Below, piece by piece: positions 27,386 to 36,985 of a stretch of 64,000 bases of DNA. The stretch spans positions 1 to 64,000 of the forward strand of contig SVFJ01000004.1 of the NCBI GenBank assembly GCA_015056925.1, written 5' to 3'. The notes beneath the pieces were generated by a model that did not search any database, was not told the origin of the DNA, and saw nothing but the letters and a program-made list of their open reading frames with translations. Position 1 is the first letter of the stretch. The number at the start of each line of letters is the position of its first letter. The translations under genes and the position numbers were made by a program. The DNA comes from Lachnospiraceae bacterium (GTDB taxonomy: Bacteria; Bacillota; Clostridia; Lachnospirales; Lachnospiraceae).

Positions 27386-27389
27386 GAAT

Positions 27390-27566
27390 ATGGGACAAAA
27401 TACTTTCGATTATAGCGATGGAGATTGCCTATTCTCCATTTCTGACAACATGGCAATGGATTCAGATGGAAACACTTATATGCGCCTATCGGACAACACC
27501 GCCATGGACTTTGATTCAGGAAATATACATTTCACATCTACTTGGAGTTCTAATGATGATGAATAA
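27390..27566 (+). CDS. Small acidic protein with internal SDN-AMD repeat (58 aa)
   Basis: Translation gives MGQNTFDYSDGDCLFSISDN followed by MAMDSDGNTYMRLSDNTAMD and an acidic end SSNDDE. The unit SDNxAMDxDxGN occurs twice (about residues 18-28 and 34-44). GGGG ahead of the ATG, the 4-base distance from the HTH gene stop, and a terminator directly after the stop all support a real gene. It carries one cysteine and has a strong negative charge. I do not know a function. A partner, inhibitor or signal for the upstream protein is possible. Confidence 0.8.
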   Translation: MGQNTFDYSDGDCLFSISDNMAMDSDGNTYMRLSDNTAMDFDSGNIHFTSTWSSNDDE

Positions 27567-27575
27567 ACCACAACA

Positions 27576-27610
27576 AAAAACCCTAAAGCATAATGCTTTA
27601 GGGTTTTTAA
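27576..27610. terminator. Bidirectional terminator between the 58-aa gene and rpsI
   Basis: AAAAACCCTAAAGCA (27576-27590) pairs perfectly with TGCTTTAGGGTTTTT (27594-27608). A/T runs on both sides allow it to act in both directions. Confidence 0.95.
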
Positions 27611-27645
27611 GCTGCTGTTTATGTTTATCAAATCTTTTAAAGAAA

Positions 27646-28050
27646 TTATCTCTTGCTGAACTGAGGTGCTCTACGAGCTGCCTTGAGACCGTATTTCTTA
27701 CGCTCCTTCATACGAGGATCACGTGTTAAGAAGCCTTCCTTCTTAAGAACTGGTCTGTAATCTGCATCTACCTGTAATAAAGCTCTAGAGATACCATGTC
27801 TGATAGCTCCAGCCTGTCCTGTATAACCACCACCACATACGTTAACAAGTACATCAAACTTCTCAACTGTATCTGTAGCTACTAATGGCTGACGAACGAT
27901 TGTCTTTAATGTCTCTAAACCAAAGAACTCGTCGATTGTTCTCTTATTGATTGTAATGTTACCTGTTCCAGGTACTAAATATACTCTAGCGATAGCTTTT
28001 TTTCTTCTACCTGTACCATAATATCTTGAAGCATTTGCTGCCTTAGCCAT
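27646..28050 (-). CDS. rpsI: 30S ribosomal protein S9
   Basis: This small-subunit head protein reaches the P-site tRNA with its C-terminal Arg. The 134-residue protein starts with an [22 protein letters not shown] block, and has [31 protein letters not shown] and the end RAPQFSKR typical of S9. It follows rplM by 30 bases with AAAGGAGG before the ATG, and is the last gene of the minus-strand block, ending at a shared terminator. Confidence 0.97.
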   Translation of the reverse strand: MAKAANASRYYGTGRRKKAIARVYLVPGTGNITINKRTIDEFFGLETLKTIVRQPLVATDTVEKFDVLVNVCGGGYTGQAGAIRHGISRALLQVDADYRPVLKKEGFLTRDPRMKERKKYGLKAARRAPQFSKR

Positions 28051-28080
28051 TTTTATATCCTCCTTTATATGTCCCTTTGA

Positions 28081-28509
28081 TTAAAATGTTAATACCTCAG
28101 GCTTCTGAGCTGCATGATTGTGCTCTGATCCTGCGTATACGAACAACTTCTTGTACATTTCTCTTCCTAAAGGTCCCTTTGGAAGCATTCCCTTAACAGC
28201 TAACTCGATAACCTGCTCTGGCTTCTTGTTTAACTTCTCTCTTAAAGTAGCTTCTTTCATACCACCAACGTAATCTGAGTGATGGTAGTAAATCTTCTGA
28301 TCCATCTTCTTACCAGTAACCTTAATCTTCTCAGCGTTGATTACGATAACATAATCACCTGTATCGATATGTGGTGTGAAGATTGCCTTATTCTTTCCTC
28401 TTAAAACCTTAGCAACTTCTGATGCTAAACGTCCTAATGTCATGCCTGTAGCGTCTACTACATACCATTTTCTATCAATTGTAGCTGGACTAGCCATAAA
28501 TGTTTTCAT
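28081..28509 (-). CDS. rplM: 50S ribosomal protein L13
   Basis: This is an early-assembly 23S rRNA binder. The 142-residue protein has [45 protein letters not shown] and the late [19 protein letters not shown] block, all diagnostic. GGAGG precedes the ATG. It is co-transcribed with rpsI from a promoter at 28732-28760 with a long leader that may carry autoregulation. Confidence 0.97.
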   Translation of the reverse strand: MKTFMASPATIDRKWYVVDATGMTLGRLASEVAKVLRGKNKAIFTPHIDTGDYVIVINAEKIKVTGKKMDQKIYYHHSDYVGGMKEATLREKLNKKPEQVIELAVKGMLPKGPLGREMYKKLFVYAGSEHNHAAQKPEVLTF

Positions 28510-28727
28510 CGTGTTACCTCCATAAAATAAGTCTTAGACTTTCCTATCATTGGTTCTCCCTGTCTGAATCACGTCAATACGGAATGTCCGGCCGTACCTA
28601 GTTAACTCACAGAGTGACCACCAAACGTCGTCACGCTTTGCGAAACGACTTATTGGACTACATTGACAACACGCTATAACTGTGCATCGGGGCTTTTGAT
28701 ACCAGCTATCCACACGTCGCCATACTA
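28510..28727 (-). promoter_or_regulatory. Long rplM leader, possible L13-type regulatory RNA
   Basis: The predicted transcript has an untranslated leader of about 215 nt. It contains a GTGAC/GTCAC hairpin around GACGTTTGGTG (about 28607-28639) and GC-rich segments. L13 leaders that bind their own product are known in Firmicutes. I cannot fold the whole region by eye, so the class is unproven. Confidence 0.4.
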
Positions 28728-28731
28728 AAAT

Positions 28732-28760
28732 AGTATATTATACGATTTCTCGGATGTCAA
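28732..28760 (-). promoter_or_regulatory. Sigma-A promoter of rplM-rpsI
   Basis: TTGACA (28760-28755) and TATACT (28737-28732) on the minus strand are separated by 17 bases, nearly the consensus. It lies just after the truA stop codon. Confidence 0.8.
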
Positions 28761-28807
28761 TTACTTTTTTACAAATATTGTATAATATATTTTATGATTT
28801 ATCCACA

Positions 28808-29569
28808 TCACTTCGTAATTTCCGGAATTCCATCCACATACTTGTACCTCACCAAGGTTAATCCGCAAGCAGGTGCTGTAGGCCCTGCCTTGGTTCTGTC
28901 CAAGGCACCTAAAATGTCCGGTATATCCTCCGGCTCCATATTACCACGTCCCACTTCCATAAGCGTTCCCGCAATAATACGAACCATATTATATAAGAAG
29001 CCTGAGCCTGTTACACGAATGATAATCAGATTATCCTGCTTCTCTACCGTAAGTTCATAAATTTCCCTTACCGTTGTCTCCGCAACAGTATTCACACTGC
29101 AAAAGCTCTTAAAATCATGCTCACCTACCAAATACTTAGCTGCTCTCTGCATCCGTTCCACATCAAGCGGCACATAAGTAAAATGAGAATATAGTCTCAT
29201 CACCGGCTGTGGAAATTCACAGTTCAATATCTTATATTCATAGGTCTTTTGACTGTTCTGTTTGCGTGGATGAAAATCCGGAGGAACCTCCCTTGATGCC
29301 TGTATCCGGATATCTTGCGGCAGTCTCTGATTCAAAGCATAAGAAACCTTCTCTCCCGGCATCCTTGCATTGGTATCAAATACCGCAATATTTCCCAGCG
29401 CATGTACTCCTGTATCTGTTCTGGACGCACCAATTACCTTAATCTCTTCCTTGAACAAGTCTGTCAGCGCCTCATTTAACACAGACTCAACAGTCACTAC
29501 ATTGGGCTGTAACTGCCAGCCATGATAATTTGTACCGTCATATGCCACGGTAAGCATTACACGCTTCAT
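28808..29569 (-). CDS. truA: tRNA pseudouridine(38-40) synthase
   Basis: It isomerises uridines 38-40 in tRNA anticodon arms. The 253-residue protein has YDGTNYHGWQLQPN at the N-terminus, the catalytic Asp in GASRTDTGVHALGN near residue 55, and FLYNMVRIIAGTL near residue 200. No AGGAGG is seen before the ATG. Instead a structured repeat occupies the 90 bases up to the ecfT stop, with GGAAAGG 14-20 bases upstream. A 4-codon frame in the repeat overlaps the truA start as GAATGA. Confidence 0.94.
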   Translation of the reverse strand: MKRVMLTVAYDGTNYHGWQLQPNVVTVESVLNEALTDLFKEEIKVIGASRTDTGVHALGNIAVFDTNARMPGEKVSYALNQRLPQDIRIQASREVPPDFHPRKQNSQKTYEYKILNCEFPQPVMRLYSHFTYVPLDVERMQRAAKYLVGEHDFKSFCSVNTVAETTVREIYELTVEKQDNLIIIRVTGSGFLYNMVRIIAGTLMEVGRGNMEPEDIPDILGALDRTKAGPTAPACGLTLVRYKYVDGIPEITK

Positions 29570-29571
29570 TC

Positions 29572-29666
29572 AATAACCATACCTTTCCAAAACCTGCATA
29601 CTTTGGACCGTAGGTACAAGATTTGCAACGCAAACTTAGTTTGCATGTGAAATTTATTTCACATTA
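29572..29666 (-). repeat. Structured leader repeat, family 2, copy 1 (before truA)
   Basis: Read on the minus strand it begins TAATGTGAAATAAATTTCAC (a hairpin whose TGA is the ecfT stop), then GCAAACTAAGTTTGC, then the core hairpin TTG-U-ACC-UAC-GGU-C-CAA, and ends GGAAAGGTATGGTTATTG just before the truA ATG. It aligns with copies at 44480-44558 and 63680-63757; the core stem ACC/GGU replaces GCC/GGC of copy 2 by paired changes. Confidence 0.75.
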
Positions 29667-30468
29667 TACCTGCAAGCTTTCCTGCCATCACACCAACTAC
29701 CAGATAACATACCACAAATCCATATGCCACAAAGTCACGCTTTTCATAATGAAGAGGCTTCATCTTGGTACGAAACTCTCCGCCACGATAGCATCTTGCC
29801 TCCATCGCCATGGCAAGGTCATCGGCACGTCTGAATGCCGATATAAAGAGCGGCACCAATAACGGAACCATATTCTTGGCGCGCTTTAATATATTTCCGC
29901 TTTCAAAATCAGCACATCTTGCCATCTGTGCCTTCATAATCTTATCTGTTTCTTCCATGAGAATCGGTATAAATCGTAGTGCAATAGACATCATCATGGC
30001 AATCTCATGTACCGGTACATGAATCTTCTTCAATGGTCCCAGCATCTTCTCCAAGCCGTCTGTCAACTGATTTGGTGTAGTTGTTAATGTCATGACCGAT
30101 GAACCAATAATCAGAAATGAAAGTCTGATTGCCATGAGTCCTGCCAGCTTGGCACCCTCCTTGGTAATGGTCAGCACCCAAAAGGATACCAGAGGTTCAC
30201 CCGGCGTCAAAAACAGATTAAAAACTACTGTAATCAACAGCAGAAAAATAATTGCCTTCATACCTCTTACCATGAATTTGAACGGCACCTTAGATAACTT
30301 AATCACAACAGCCAAAAACGCAGCTGCTACCAAATATCCTGCGATACCGTCAAATACAAATAACGATATAATAAATATGATAGTTGTTGCCAGCTTTACT
30401 CTGGGGTCCAGTCTATGTATTACCGAATCCGCATGATAATATTGTCCTAACGTAATATCTCTGAGCAT
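29659..30468 (-). CDS. ecfT: ECF transporter transmembrane protein EcfT
   Basis: This is the scaffold membrane subunit of group II energy-coupling-factor vitamin and metal importers. The 269-residue protein starts MLRDITLGQYYHADSVIHRL and has several membrane helices. The two coupling motifs appear as MARCADFES (about 170) and MAMEARCYRG (about 228), the Ala-Arg-Gly-like contacts with the ATPases. It follows ecfA2 in the usual A1-A2-T order. Its stop codon is provided by the repeat that precedes truA. Confidence 0.93.
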   Translation of the reverse strand: MLRDITLGQYYHADSVIHRLDPRVKLATTIIFIISLFVFDGIAGYLVAAAFLAVVIKLSKVPFKFMVRGMKAIIFLLLITVVFNLFLTPGEPLVSFWVLTITKEGAKLAGLMAIRLSFLIIGSSVMTLTTTPNQLTDGLEKMLGPLKKIHVPVHEIAMMMSIALRFIPILMEETDKIMKAQMARCADFESGNILKRAKNMVPLLVPLFISAFRRADDLAMAMEARCYRGGEFRTKMKPLHYEKRDFVAYGFVVCYLVVGVMAGKLAGIM

Positions 30469-30505
30469 TTTTAATCCTCGTAAATCTTTCTATTACATGT
30501 TCTGC

Positions 30506-31381
30506 TTAAAAGCCACTTCTCTTCGCCTTAACAAGCTTTGTAAAATATGACTTTATCTCTTCTTTAGCCTCGTCAATCGTGGTTACATCATCGCTGACAT
30601 CCATCCCCTTGTCCTGAAGGCTCTTCATAATATAAGTTACCTGTGGTGCCGCAAGACCAATCTCTTCAAGCTCAGCATAATGCCGGAATACTGCCCTCGG
30701 CTCGTCATCATACATCACACTGCCCTTATTCATAACAATGATTCTATCCACATACTTCGCCACATCATCCATACTATGAGACACCAGAATCACGGTAATT
30801 CCGGTCTCTTTCTTCAGCTTCGCAATTTGGTCTAATATCTCATCCCTGCCCTTCGGGTCCAAGCCTGCAGTCGGCTCATCCAAGATAAGATAATCCGGCT
30901 TCATGGCAAGCACTCCTGCGATTGCCACACGACGCTTCTCTCCACCTGATAAATCAAAGGGAGACTGATAGAAGTACTCATCCTTTAATCCTACCAGTTT
31001 CAATGCCTCATAAGCTCTCAGCTGTACTTCTTTCTCCGATAAGCCAAGATTCTTTGGTCCAAAGCAAACGTCCGTAAATACATCCGTTTCAAAAAGCTGA
31101 TGCTCAGGATACTGAAAGACCAGTCCTACCTTGCTTCGAAGCTTTCTTTTATTAAAATCCTTATCGTCAATATCCTCACCATTAAAATAAATCGCACCAC
31201 TGGTCGCCTTCATCAATCCATTGAGATGCTGTACCAATGTAGATTTCCCGGAGCCCGTATGACCAATCAGGCCAATAAACTGTCCGTCCGGAATCACTAA
31301 ATTAATATCTTTTAAGGCATGGACTGCCAATGGTGTATCTTCACCGTATATATGACTTACATGGTCTACTATGATTGGCAC
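30506..31381 (-). CDS. ecfA2: ECF transporter ATPase EcfA2
   Basis: This is the second ATPase of the ECF module, 291 residues. Walker A is GHTGSGKSTLVQHLNGL, the signature SGGEKRRVAIAGVLAM, and Walker B LILDEPTAGLDP. The start is GTG at 31381, 8 bases after GGAGG; ten further in-frame codons run back into the end of ecfA1, but no site supports them. It works with EcfA1 and EcfT to power several substrate-binding S-components, none of which is encoded here. Confidence 0.94.
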   Translation of the reverse strand: MPIIVDHVSHIYGEDTPLAVHALKDINLVIPDGQFIGLIGHTGSGKSTLVQHLNGLMKATSGAIYFNGEDIDDKDFNKRKLRSKVGLVFQYPEHQLFETDVFTDVCFGPKNLGLSEKEVQLRAYEALKLVGLKDEYFYQSPFDLSGGEKRRVAIAGVLAMKPDYLILDEPTAGLDPKGRDEILDQIAKLKKETGITVILVSHSMDDVAKYVDRIIVMNKGSVMYDDEPRAVFRHYAELEEIGLAAPQVTYIMKSLQDKGMDVSDDVTTIDEAKEEIKSYFTKLVKAKRSGF

Positions 31382-31397
31382 GACTTTTCCTCCATTA

Positions 31398-32261
31398 CTA
31401 CATAATCTCATCTATACATCTGTCAATTGCCTGTGCAAATTCTTCCTTTGTTAACAATCCCTCTGGAATTGGAAAACCTTCCTTACGAAGTTCATGCGCC
31501 AACAGAGTAACCTGCGGTACATCAAGACGCAGCTGCTTTAACCTATCCACCTGTGAAAATATCTCTCTGGGTGTTCCCTGCAGCTCTATTCTTCCCTTAT
31601 CCATTACAAACACCTTATCTGCATAGATAACCTCTTCCATATAATGCGTAATCAGGATAATTGTAATCTTCTCTACGTCATTCAACGCACGAATGGCACG
31701 AATAACCTCTTTTCTGCCCTTAGGGTCTAACATCGCTGTCGGCTCATCTAATATGATACACTTTGGATGCATTGCAATCACACCGGCAATAGAAACTCTC
31801 TGCTTCTGTCCGCCTGAAAGCTTATTGGGCGAATGCTTACGATACTCATACATTCCAACCGCCTTCAGGCTTTCCTCTACACGTTCCCATATCTGCTTGG
31901 TTTCTATCCCCATATTCTCCGGTCCAAAGCCTACATCCTCTTCCACAACCTGTCCGATAATCTGATTATCAGGATTCTGAAATACCATACCTGCGGTCTG
32001 TCTGATATCCCACAGATACTCCTCCTGTTGCGTATCCTTGCCATCTACCCACACAGTTCCTTCTGTCGGATAATGAATCGCATTCAAATGCTTTGCTAAG
32101 GTAGACTTTCCCGAGCCATTATGCCCTAAAATTGCAACAAAATCTCCTTGCTCAATATTGAGGCTAACATCATCAACGGCCTTTGTAATACCCTCTACGT
32201 TACCCTCTTCATCACGCCTGATATATTCAAATATTAAATCCTTAACCTTAATAATACTCAT
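31398..32261 (-). CDS. ecfA1: ECF transporter ATPase EcfA1
   Basis: This is the first ATPase of the ECF module, 287 residues. Walker A is [15 protein letters not shown], the signature [16 protein letters not shown], and Walker [14 protein letters not shown]. In many Firmicutes this gene follows rplQ directly. Here rplQ is 6.4 kb upstream, separated by a two-component system, two ABC exporters and a J-domain gene. The ribosome binding site is weak. Confidence 0.94.
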   Translation of the reverse strand: MSIIKVKDLIFEYIRRDEEGNVEGITKAVDDVSLNIEQGDFVAILGHNGSGKSTLAKHLNAIHYPTEGTVWVDGKDTQQEEYLWDIRQTAGMVFQNPDNQIIGQVVEEDVGFGPENMGIETKQIWERVEESLKAVGMYEYRKHSPNKLSGGQKQRVSIAGVIAMHPKCIILDEPTAMLDPKGRKEVIRAIRALNDVEKITIILITHYMEEVIYADKVFVMDKGRIELQGTPREIFSQVDRLKQLRLDVPQVTLLAHELRKEGFPIPEGLLTKEEFAQAIDRCIDEIM

Positions 32262-32323
32262 ATCCGCTGTTCCCTGTGTCCATTTCTATTCCTTGCTTTA
32301 TATCACCTATTTGGTGAGCTTCT

Positions 32324-32887
32324 TTACTTCCTGCTTTTGCGTTCTTCTTCTTCATTGAGCTTCTGCTGCATAAAAGCCTGATACACCTGCTTACGCACCT
32401 TGGCATCCTTGTCTTTTTTATCTTGCTCCATCTGGCGCTTAATAGTCTCAGCAAGCCATATTGCACGAATTTTGTTAAGTACTTCTTCCTCGCTGGTTTG
32501 AGGCTTTTCCTGCTTTTTCTTCGCTTCCTGTGCCTCTTTAAACCTCTTAACACGTTCTTCCTTCTCACGCTCTAATGCACGCTTACGTTCTTCCTGAAAT
32601 CTCTGCTGCTGTCTATGCTGTACCTTTGTCTTTGCATTCGTTTCAAAGATTCTGACAGGCCGTGTTGGCATAATCACCGGTGCCTGATACGGATGCTCCT
32701 GTAAATATTCATATGCTGCATGTATTCTAAGATAAATCTGATGTGTATTCTGATTCGGATTGGAATCCGGATGATACTGCTTTACCAGATTACGATACGC
32801 TCTCTTTACTTCCTCTTCACCTGCACTAAGACTCACCTGTAAAATATAGCATGCTTCTTCTCGTGAATAAATTCTGTCCCCTACCAT
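32324..32887 (-). CDS. J-domain protein (187 aa)
   Basis: This is a DnaJ-type co-chaperone that would stimulate a Hsp70. The J-domain spans about residues 6-70 with the HPD motif in KQYHPDSNPNQNTHQIYLRI. The remaining 115 residues are highly charged and helical (Glu, Lys, Arg, Gln) with coiled-coil character, lacking the zinc and substrate domains of DnaJ. The ATG at 32887 is chosen; a TTG nine bases upstream is possible. It precedes ecfA1 by 62 bases. Clients are unknown. Confidence 0.85.
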   Translation of the reverse strand: MVGDRIYSREEACYILQVSLSAGEEEVKRAYRNLVKQYHPDSNPNQNTHQIYLRIHAAYEYLQEHPYQAPVIMPTRPVRIFETNAKTKVQHRQQQRFQEERKRALEREKEERVKRFKEAQEAKKKQEKPQTSEEEVLNKIRAIWLAETIKRQMEQDKKDKDAKVRKQVYQAFMQQKLNEEEERKSRK

Positions 32888-33047
32888 AGTTTCCAACTCT
32901 TTCTTATTCTTCCAACCTTCGATTACACAAATAGTCTAGTCTATTATACATAATTCATTCAGTACATTCATGAATAATTACTATTATACTATATTTTATC
33001 CGATAAATTAATACAAGTACTTTTTATTCGGCATCTGCTCATACAAA

Positions 33048-33098
33048 GTAAAAGAAGCAACATTTTAGTACATGTACCTACAATGTCACTTCTTTTTG
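33048..33098 (-). terminator. Terminator of the ABC exporter operon
   Basis: On the minus strand AAAGAAGTGACATT (33095-33082) pairs with AATGTTGCTTCTTT (33064-33051) with one mismatch and runs into T residues. It follows the stop at 33112 and isolates the exporter genes from the J-domain gene. Confidence 0.85.
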
Positions 33099-33111
33099 TC
33101 TTACTAACTCT

Positions 33112-34959
33112 TTATTGGTAATAACTGGCCTGCGCTCCCCACAGCTGAGCATACAAACCGTCTTCCTTTTCTAATAATGCTTCATGACTTCCCATCTGCA
33201 CAATCTTACCACCATCAAACACCAATATATTCTTACAGAAACGGCAGCTGGACATTCTATGCGAAATATAAATCGCTGTCTTATCCTCTACCATTTCATC
33301 AAACTTCTCATAAATCTCAAGCTCAGCAATCGGGTCAAGTGCTGCTGTCGGCTCATCTAAAATAACTACAGGCGCATTACGATAAAGCGCTCTTGCAATC
33401 GCAAGCTTCTGCGCTTCTCCGCCTGAGATTTCCACGCCTTCATCATCCTGCTTATAGATAACAGTATCTATTCCTTTCTCCCAGCCTTGTACCTTTTCTT
33501 TCATGCCAGCCTGTTCCAGACAAGTCCAAACTCTATCAGCATCATACTCAACACCTGCTGCTACGTTCTGCGCTACAGAAAATGAGAATAGCTGAAAGTC
33601 CTGAAATACCACCCCAAACAGATTACGATACTCGTCATAATCATACTTGCGGATATCAATACCATTTAATAGGATTTCTCCCTCGGTTGGGTCATACAGG
33701 CGACAAAGCAGCTTGATAAATGTAGATTTTCCTGAACCATTCTTACCTACGATTGCCATTTTCTTTCCCACATGAATCTTGGCATTCACATTTTCCAGTA
33801 CCATTTCCTTGCTATTAGGATAATGAAAGGATACATTACGGAATTCTAACTCGTATTCATTATCTAAGCGCTTTTCTACAGGGAGTGTACCGTCGTATTT
33901 TTCATTTGGAAGGTCGAGGTATTCGACGTAGTTACTGAGATACTGACTAGTCATAATGAGCCAGCTCACAATATCTAATGTTTCACTAATGTTTTGATAT
34001 AACGCAACTGCAATTCCGACATACAGAGTAAGTTCTCCAATGGTGATTGCACCGCCTAATACCTTGAGTCCAACATATGTGTACCCTAATAGCTGACATA
34101 GTGTGAATGAAAGCTTTTCCTGTTGATTTACCCTCATGATACCTCTTGCTTGCTTCATCCAAATATCTGTCATGCATTCTTTTTCAATTGCCATTTTCTT
34201 GCGAAGCATTGGAAGCATATTATAGATGCGAACACTTTTACCCTTTGCATAATCATGTACATAAGAAATAAAATAACCAAATTTCCTGTTACTACGCACC
34301 CCATGTTCAAATCCTTCATTCTGGATTTTGCTAATCCTCTTTAGCAGAATATATAAATAATACATAATCCCTATGAACACAGCTATAACTACTAAATCTG
34401 TCCATACACTGTTCATAATACTGACCAGCGTGTCTGACAATCCTATATCATAGTTTAATTCAGCTCGAAACAACGGTGTTAACCAAAAGATAGAATATAC
34501 AATAACAAAAGTGCATCGGAAAATACTTGCTATATACTGACAATAGGAATTCAAACCACCCGAATAATATTCACCATCTTCAATCTGTTTTACCATATCC
34601 TGTGTTGCTGAATTTTCTAGCACCTGATAGTCCATGGTGATTGATTTCTCCGCCATGGATACCTTAATTCCATTCTCTACACGGCGTCTTTTTACAATGA
34701 GAACCTTATCAATTGCCCATTGAATCAATGACATTGACATATAGCATACTACTAATCCAATCGCTAGTGTAACAATCTTTTCCTCTGATTTCCCAACAGC
34801 AATCTCATTAATTACACATGCTGTCATGTAAATATTGAGGAATACTTTTGCCATTCTAATGGCCTCTTCCACCAACATAAGCAGCAGATAACTTGGACAT
34901 ACTTTGTATACCCACTTCAATATTCTGATATTTCTTTCCAATATACTATTAGCTTTCAT
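33112..34959 (-). CDS. ABC exporter half-transporter (permease-ATPase), second subunit
   Basis: This 615-residue membrane protein has six N-terminal membrane helices (about 20-310) and a C-terminal ATPase. Walker A is VGKNGSGKSTFIKLL, the Q-loop VVFQDFQLFSF, the signature SGGEAQKLAIAR, Walker B VVILDEPTAALDP and the H-loop YISHRMSS. The ATG at 34959 follows GGAGG and overlaps the stop of the upstream ABC gene by 11 bases, so they likely form a heterodimer. The cargo is unknown; the neighbouring AgrC/AgrA-like pair suggests peptides or drugs. Confidence 0.9.
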   Translation of the reverse strand: MKANSILERNIRILKWVYKVCPSYLLLMLVEEAIRMAKVFLNIYMTACVINEIAVGKSEEKIVTLAIGLVVCYMSMSLIQWAIDKVLIVKRRRVENGIKVSMAEKSITMDYQVLENSATQDMVKQIEDGEYYSGGLNSYCQYIASIFRCTFVIVYSIFWLTPLFRAELNYDIGLSDTLVSIMNSVWTDLVVIAVFIGIMYYLYILLKRISKIQNEGFEHGVRSNRKFGYFISYVHDYAKGKSVRIYNMLPMLRKKMAIEKECMTDIWMKQARGIMRVNQQEKLSFTLCQLLGYTYVGLKVLGGAITIGELTLYVGIAVALYQNISETLDIVSWLIMTSQYLSNYVEYLDLPNEKYDGTLPVEKRLDNEYELEFRNVSFHYPNSKEMVLENVNAKIHVGKKMAIVGKNGSGKSTFIKLLCRLYDPTEGEILLNGIDIRKYDYDEYRNLFGVVFQDFQLFSFSVAQNVAAGVEYDADRVWTCLEQAGMKEKVQGWEKGIDTVIYKQDDEGVEISGGEAQKLAIARALYRNAPVVILDEPTAALDPIAELEIYEKFDEMVEDKTAIYISHRMSSCRFCKNILVFDGGKIVQMGSHEALLEKEDGLYAQLWGAQASYYQ

Positions 34960-36802
34960 ATGCAGCCTCCATGTCGCCCTCTTTTGCATCTTCCTTATAG
35001 TAATGACTCTGCACTTCATAAATATGAGCATATCGTTGTCCGAGCTTCATGAGTTCTTCGTGACTACCTGACTCAATAATCTTTCCGTCCTCAAGAAAAA
35101 TAATTCTATCACAAAAACGTGTACTCGCCAGTCGATGTGAAATAAATAAACTAGTCTTATCCTCCGTCAGCTTATTATATTCCTCATACATTGCACTTTC
35201 TGCCAGTGGGTCAAGAGCAGCAGTTGGTTCGTCTAAGATTAAGAACGGTGCATCTTTATAGATACATCTTGCCAACATTAGTTTCTGCATTTCGCCGCCT
35301 GATAAACGAATTCCCTCATCATCAAATATGGGTGTAATATGTGTCAACTCTTTCTTATTCAAAGAGTTAATCTTATCATATAATCCAGCTTCCTTTATCG
35401 ACTTCCAGAATAGCTCTTGGTCTGCCTCGTCCTCTTCCCTTGCAGCCACTAAGCTTAACAGTGAAAACGCCTGCTCCTCTATGTCCTGAAATACAACCCC
35501 CAGCATTTTAAAATAACTTTCTATATTGTATTCCTGAATTGATACGCCATTTATCAGTATCTCACCTTCTTTAGGCTGATAGAAACCACAGAGAAGCTTT
35601 ACAAGTGTCGTCTTTCCTGCACCATTATTTCCTACCAGCGCAAGCTTTTCTCCTGCTCGTATATGTAAATTCACATGATCAAGTATCTTCTCTTCCTCAT
35701 TCTCATACCAAAAAGAAACATTTCTAAGTTCAATCTCTGGTGGATACTTTGAAACATCGGGTTCTATGCCTAATCCTCGCTTAAAAGCGTCTTTCAAGTC
35801 CAACATTTCACGTAAATCACATATCATTACATTGGAATCCATCATAGTGTTGTACGCATTCACAAATCCAAATAACCAATTAGAAAATTCACCAATAATT
35901 CCAAACATCAAGGTAAATGTCGCAAGTGTAATCTCGCCCTGAATCGCCAGATGAATTAGTATCACGTATGCCAATCCATCTCGTAATGCGACAAATATGG
36001 TATCTGATACAACCGGCAGATAATAATGCTTTTCCACTCTCTTCTGCCAAGCCACTCCCTTCTCCACATAGCTATGCAACAAATCCCCAAACCACTTTTC
36101 CATGCGATAAATACGTGCATCCTTACCTGCTACTATATCTTTTGCTTTATCAGACAAATACCAAAATTTACGATTCGCTTCGCTATCCTCTTCGCGAGTC
36201 TGTTTTACAAAATCTCTTGCAAATTTATTGCTATAAATATTGCATACCAGCATCAGAATTAAAACGATCAGGATACGAATGTCCACTGTTAAAATCGCTG
36301 CGCCATAGACAATTAATCCTATCGCATTGATTACTACATTCGTAAATTCCTTATATACTCTTTCAAGACCCTGCCAATTCCCGGATAAAGCCTGACTGGC
36401 TTTTCCTACTAGCTTTCGATTCTCATATCTTTCTACATTTTGATAGTCTGTTGTAAGAGCCTTCTCTATCAGTTTCCCCTCAAAGCTAAAGCATCTTGTA
36501 CACGTTCCATATATTCCCCAATACTGTCCCAGTCCTTGTTCTATATTGGCAACTATTCCTCTGATAAATACCACCACTCCGACTGCCAATAAAAAGAACT
36601 TTACACCTTTCTGTTGCTCTATTCCATGTACCGCAACCGCTGGAATCAGAACTTGTAGAAAATTCCCCATAAATACCGATGATATAAGCGCTACAAATGC
36701 AAGCCATGCCTTCCAACCATAGTCTTCATGAAGCTGCTTCATAATAAAACATAGATTACTTATGAATGAATATTTTGGTTTTACTTTCTTTTCCTTTCTC
36801 AC
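34949..36802 (-). CDS. ABC exporter half-transporter (permease-ATPase), first subunit
   Basis: This 617-residue permease-ATPase fusion has the membrane domain at about 35-330. Its ATPase motifs are Walker A VGNNGAGKTTLVKLLCG, signature SGGEMQKLMLARCIY, Walker B LILDEPTAALDP and H-loop FISHRLAS. The start is a GTG at 36802 after AGAGG, spaced 9 bases. It is 251 bases after the histidine kinase gene and overlaps the second subunit gene. The pair with a GHKL kinase and LytTR regulator looks like a signal-controlled exporter. Confidence 0.9.
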   Translation of the reverse strand: MRKEKKVKPKYSFISNLCFIMKQLHEDYGWKAWLAFVALISSVFMGNFLQVLIPAVAVHGIEQQKGVKFFLLAVGVVVFIRGIVANIEQGLGQYWGIYGTCTRCFSFEGKLIEKALTTDYQNVERYENRKLVGKASQALSGNWQGLERVYKEFTNVVINAIGLIVYGAAILTVDIRILIVLILMLVCNIYSNKFARDFVKQTREEDSEANRKFWYLSDKAKDIVAGKDARIYRMEKWFGDLLHSYVEKGVAWQKRVEKHYYLPVVSDTIFVALRDGLAYVILIHLAIQGEITLATFTLMFGIIGEFSNWLFGFVNAYNTMMDSNVMICDLREMLDLKDAFKRGLGIEPDVSKYPPEIELRNVSFWYENEEEKILDHVNLHIRAGEKLALVGNNGAGKTTLVKLLCGFYQPKEGEILINGVSIQEYNIESYFKMLGVVFQDIEEQAFSLLSLVAAREEDEADQELFWKSIKEAGLYDKINSLNKKELTHITPIFDDEGIRLSGGEMQKLMLARCIYKDAPFLILDEPTAALDPLAESAMYEEYNKLTEDKTSLFISHRLASTRFCDRIIFLEDGKIIESGSHEELMKLGQRYAHIYEVQSHYYKEDAKEGDMEAAYES

Positions 36803-36957
36803 TTCGTCAATCCTCTCCCCCTGGTTTTTATATGATACAATCTCAAAATCTTTCTCATTTATTCAAAAACACTACACATCACCACATTTAGTTCTGTCTG
36901 TACTATCATTTACTGAATGAGCACGAAAGTCATATTTCTTATAGGAAATCCATACAG

Positions 36958-36985
36958 AAATAAGCATACGTTTCCATATGCTTAT
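36958..36985 (-). terminator. Hairpin between the histidine kinase and exporter genes
   Basis: AATAAGCATA and TATGCTTATT form a 10-base stem around the CGTTTCC region. There is little T tract, so it may be an attenuator or a messenger-processing hairpin rather than a full terminator. Confidence 0.45.

Noticed and set aside
27418-27729. Plus-strand reading frame of 103 codons across the 58-aa gene end, terminator and rpsI
   Set aside because: It runs through a strong terminator and antisense to rpsI, with no ribosome binding site. The overlapping 58-residue frame is the credible gene.
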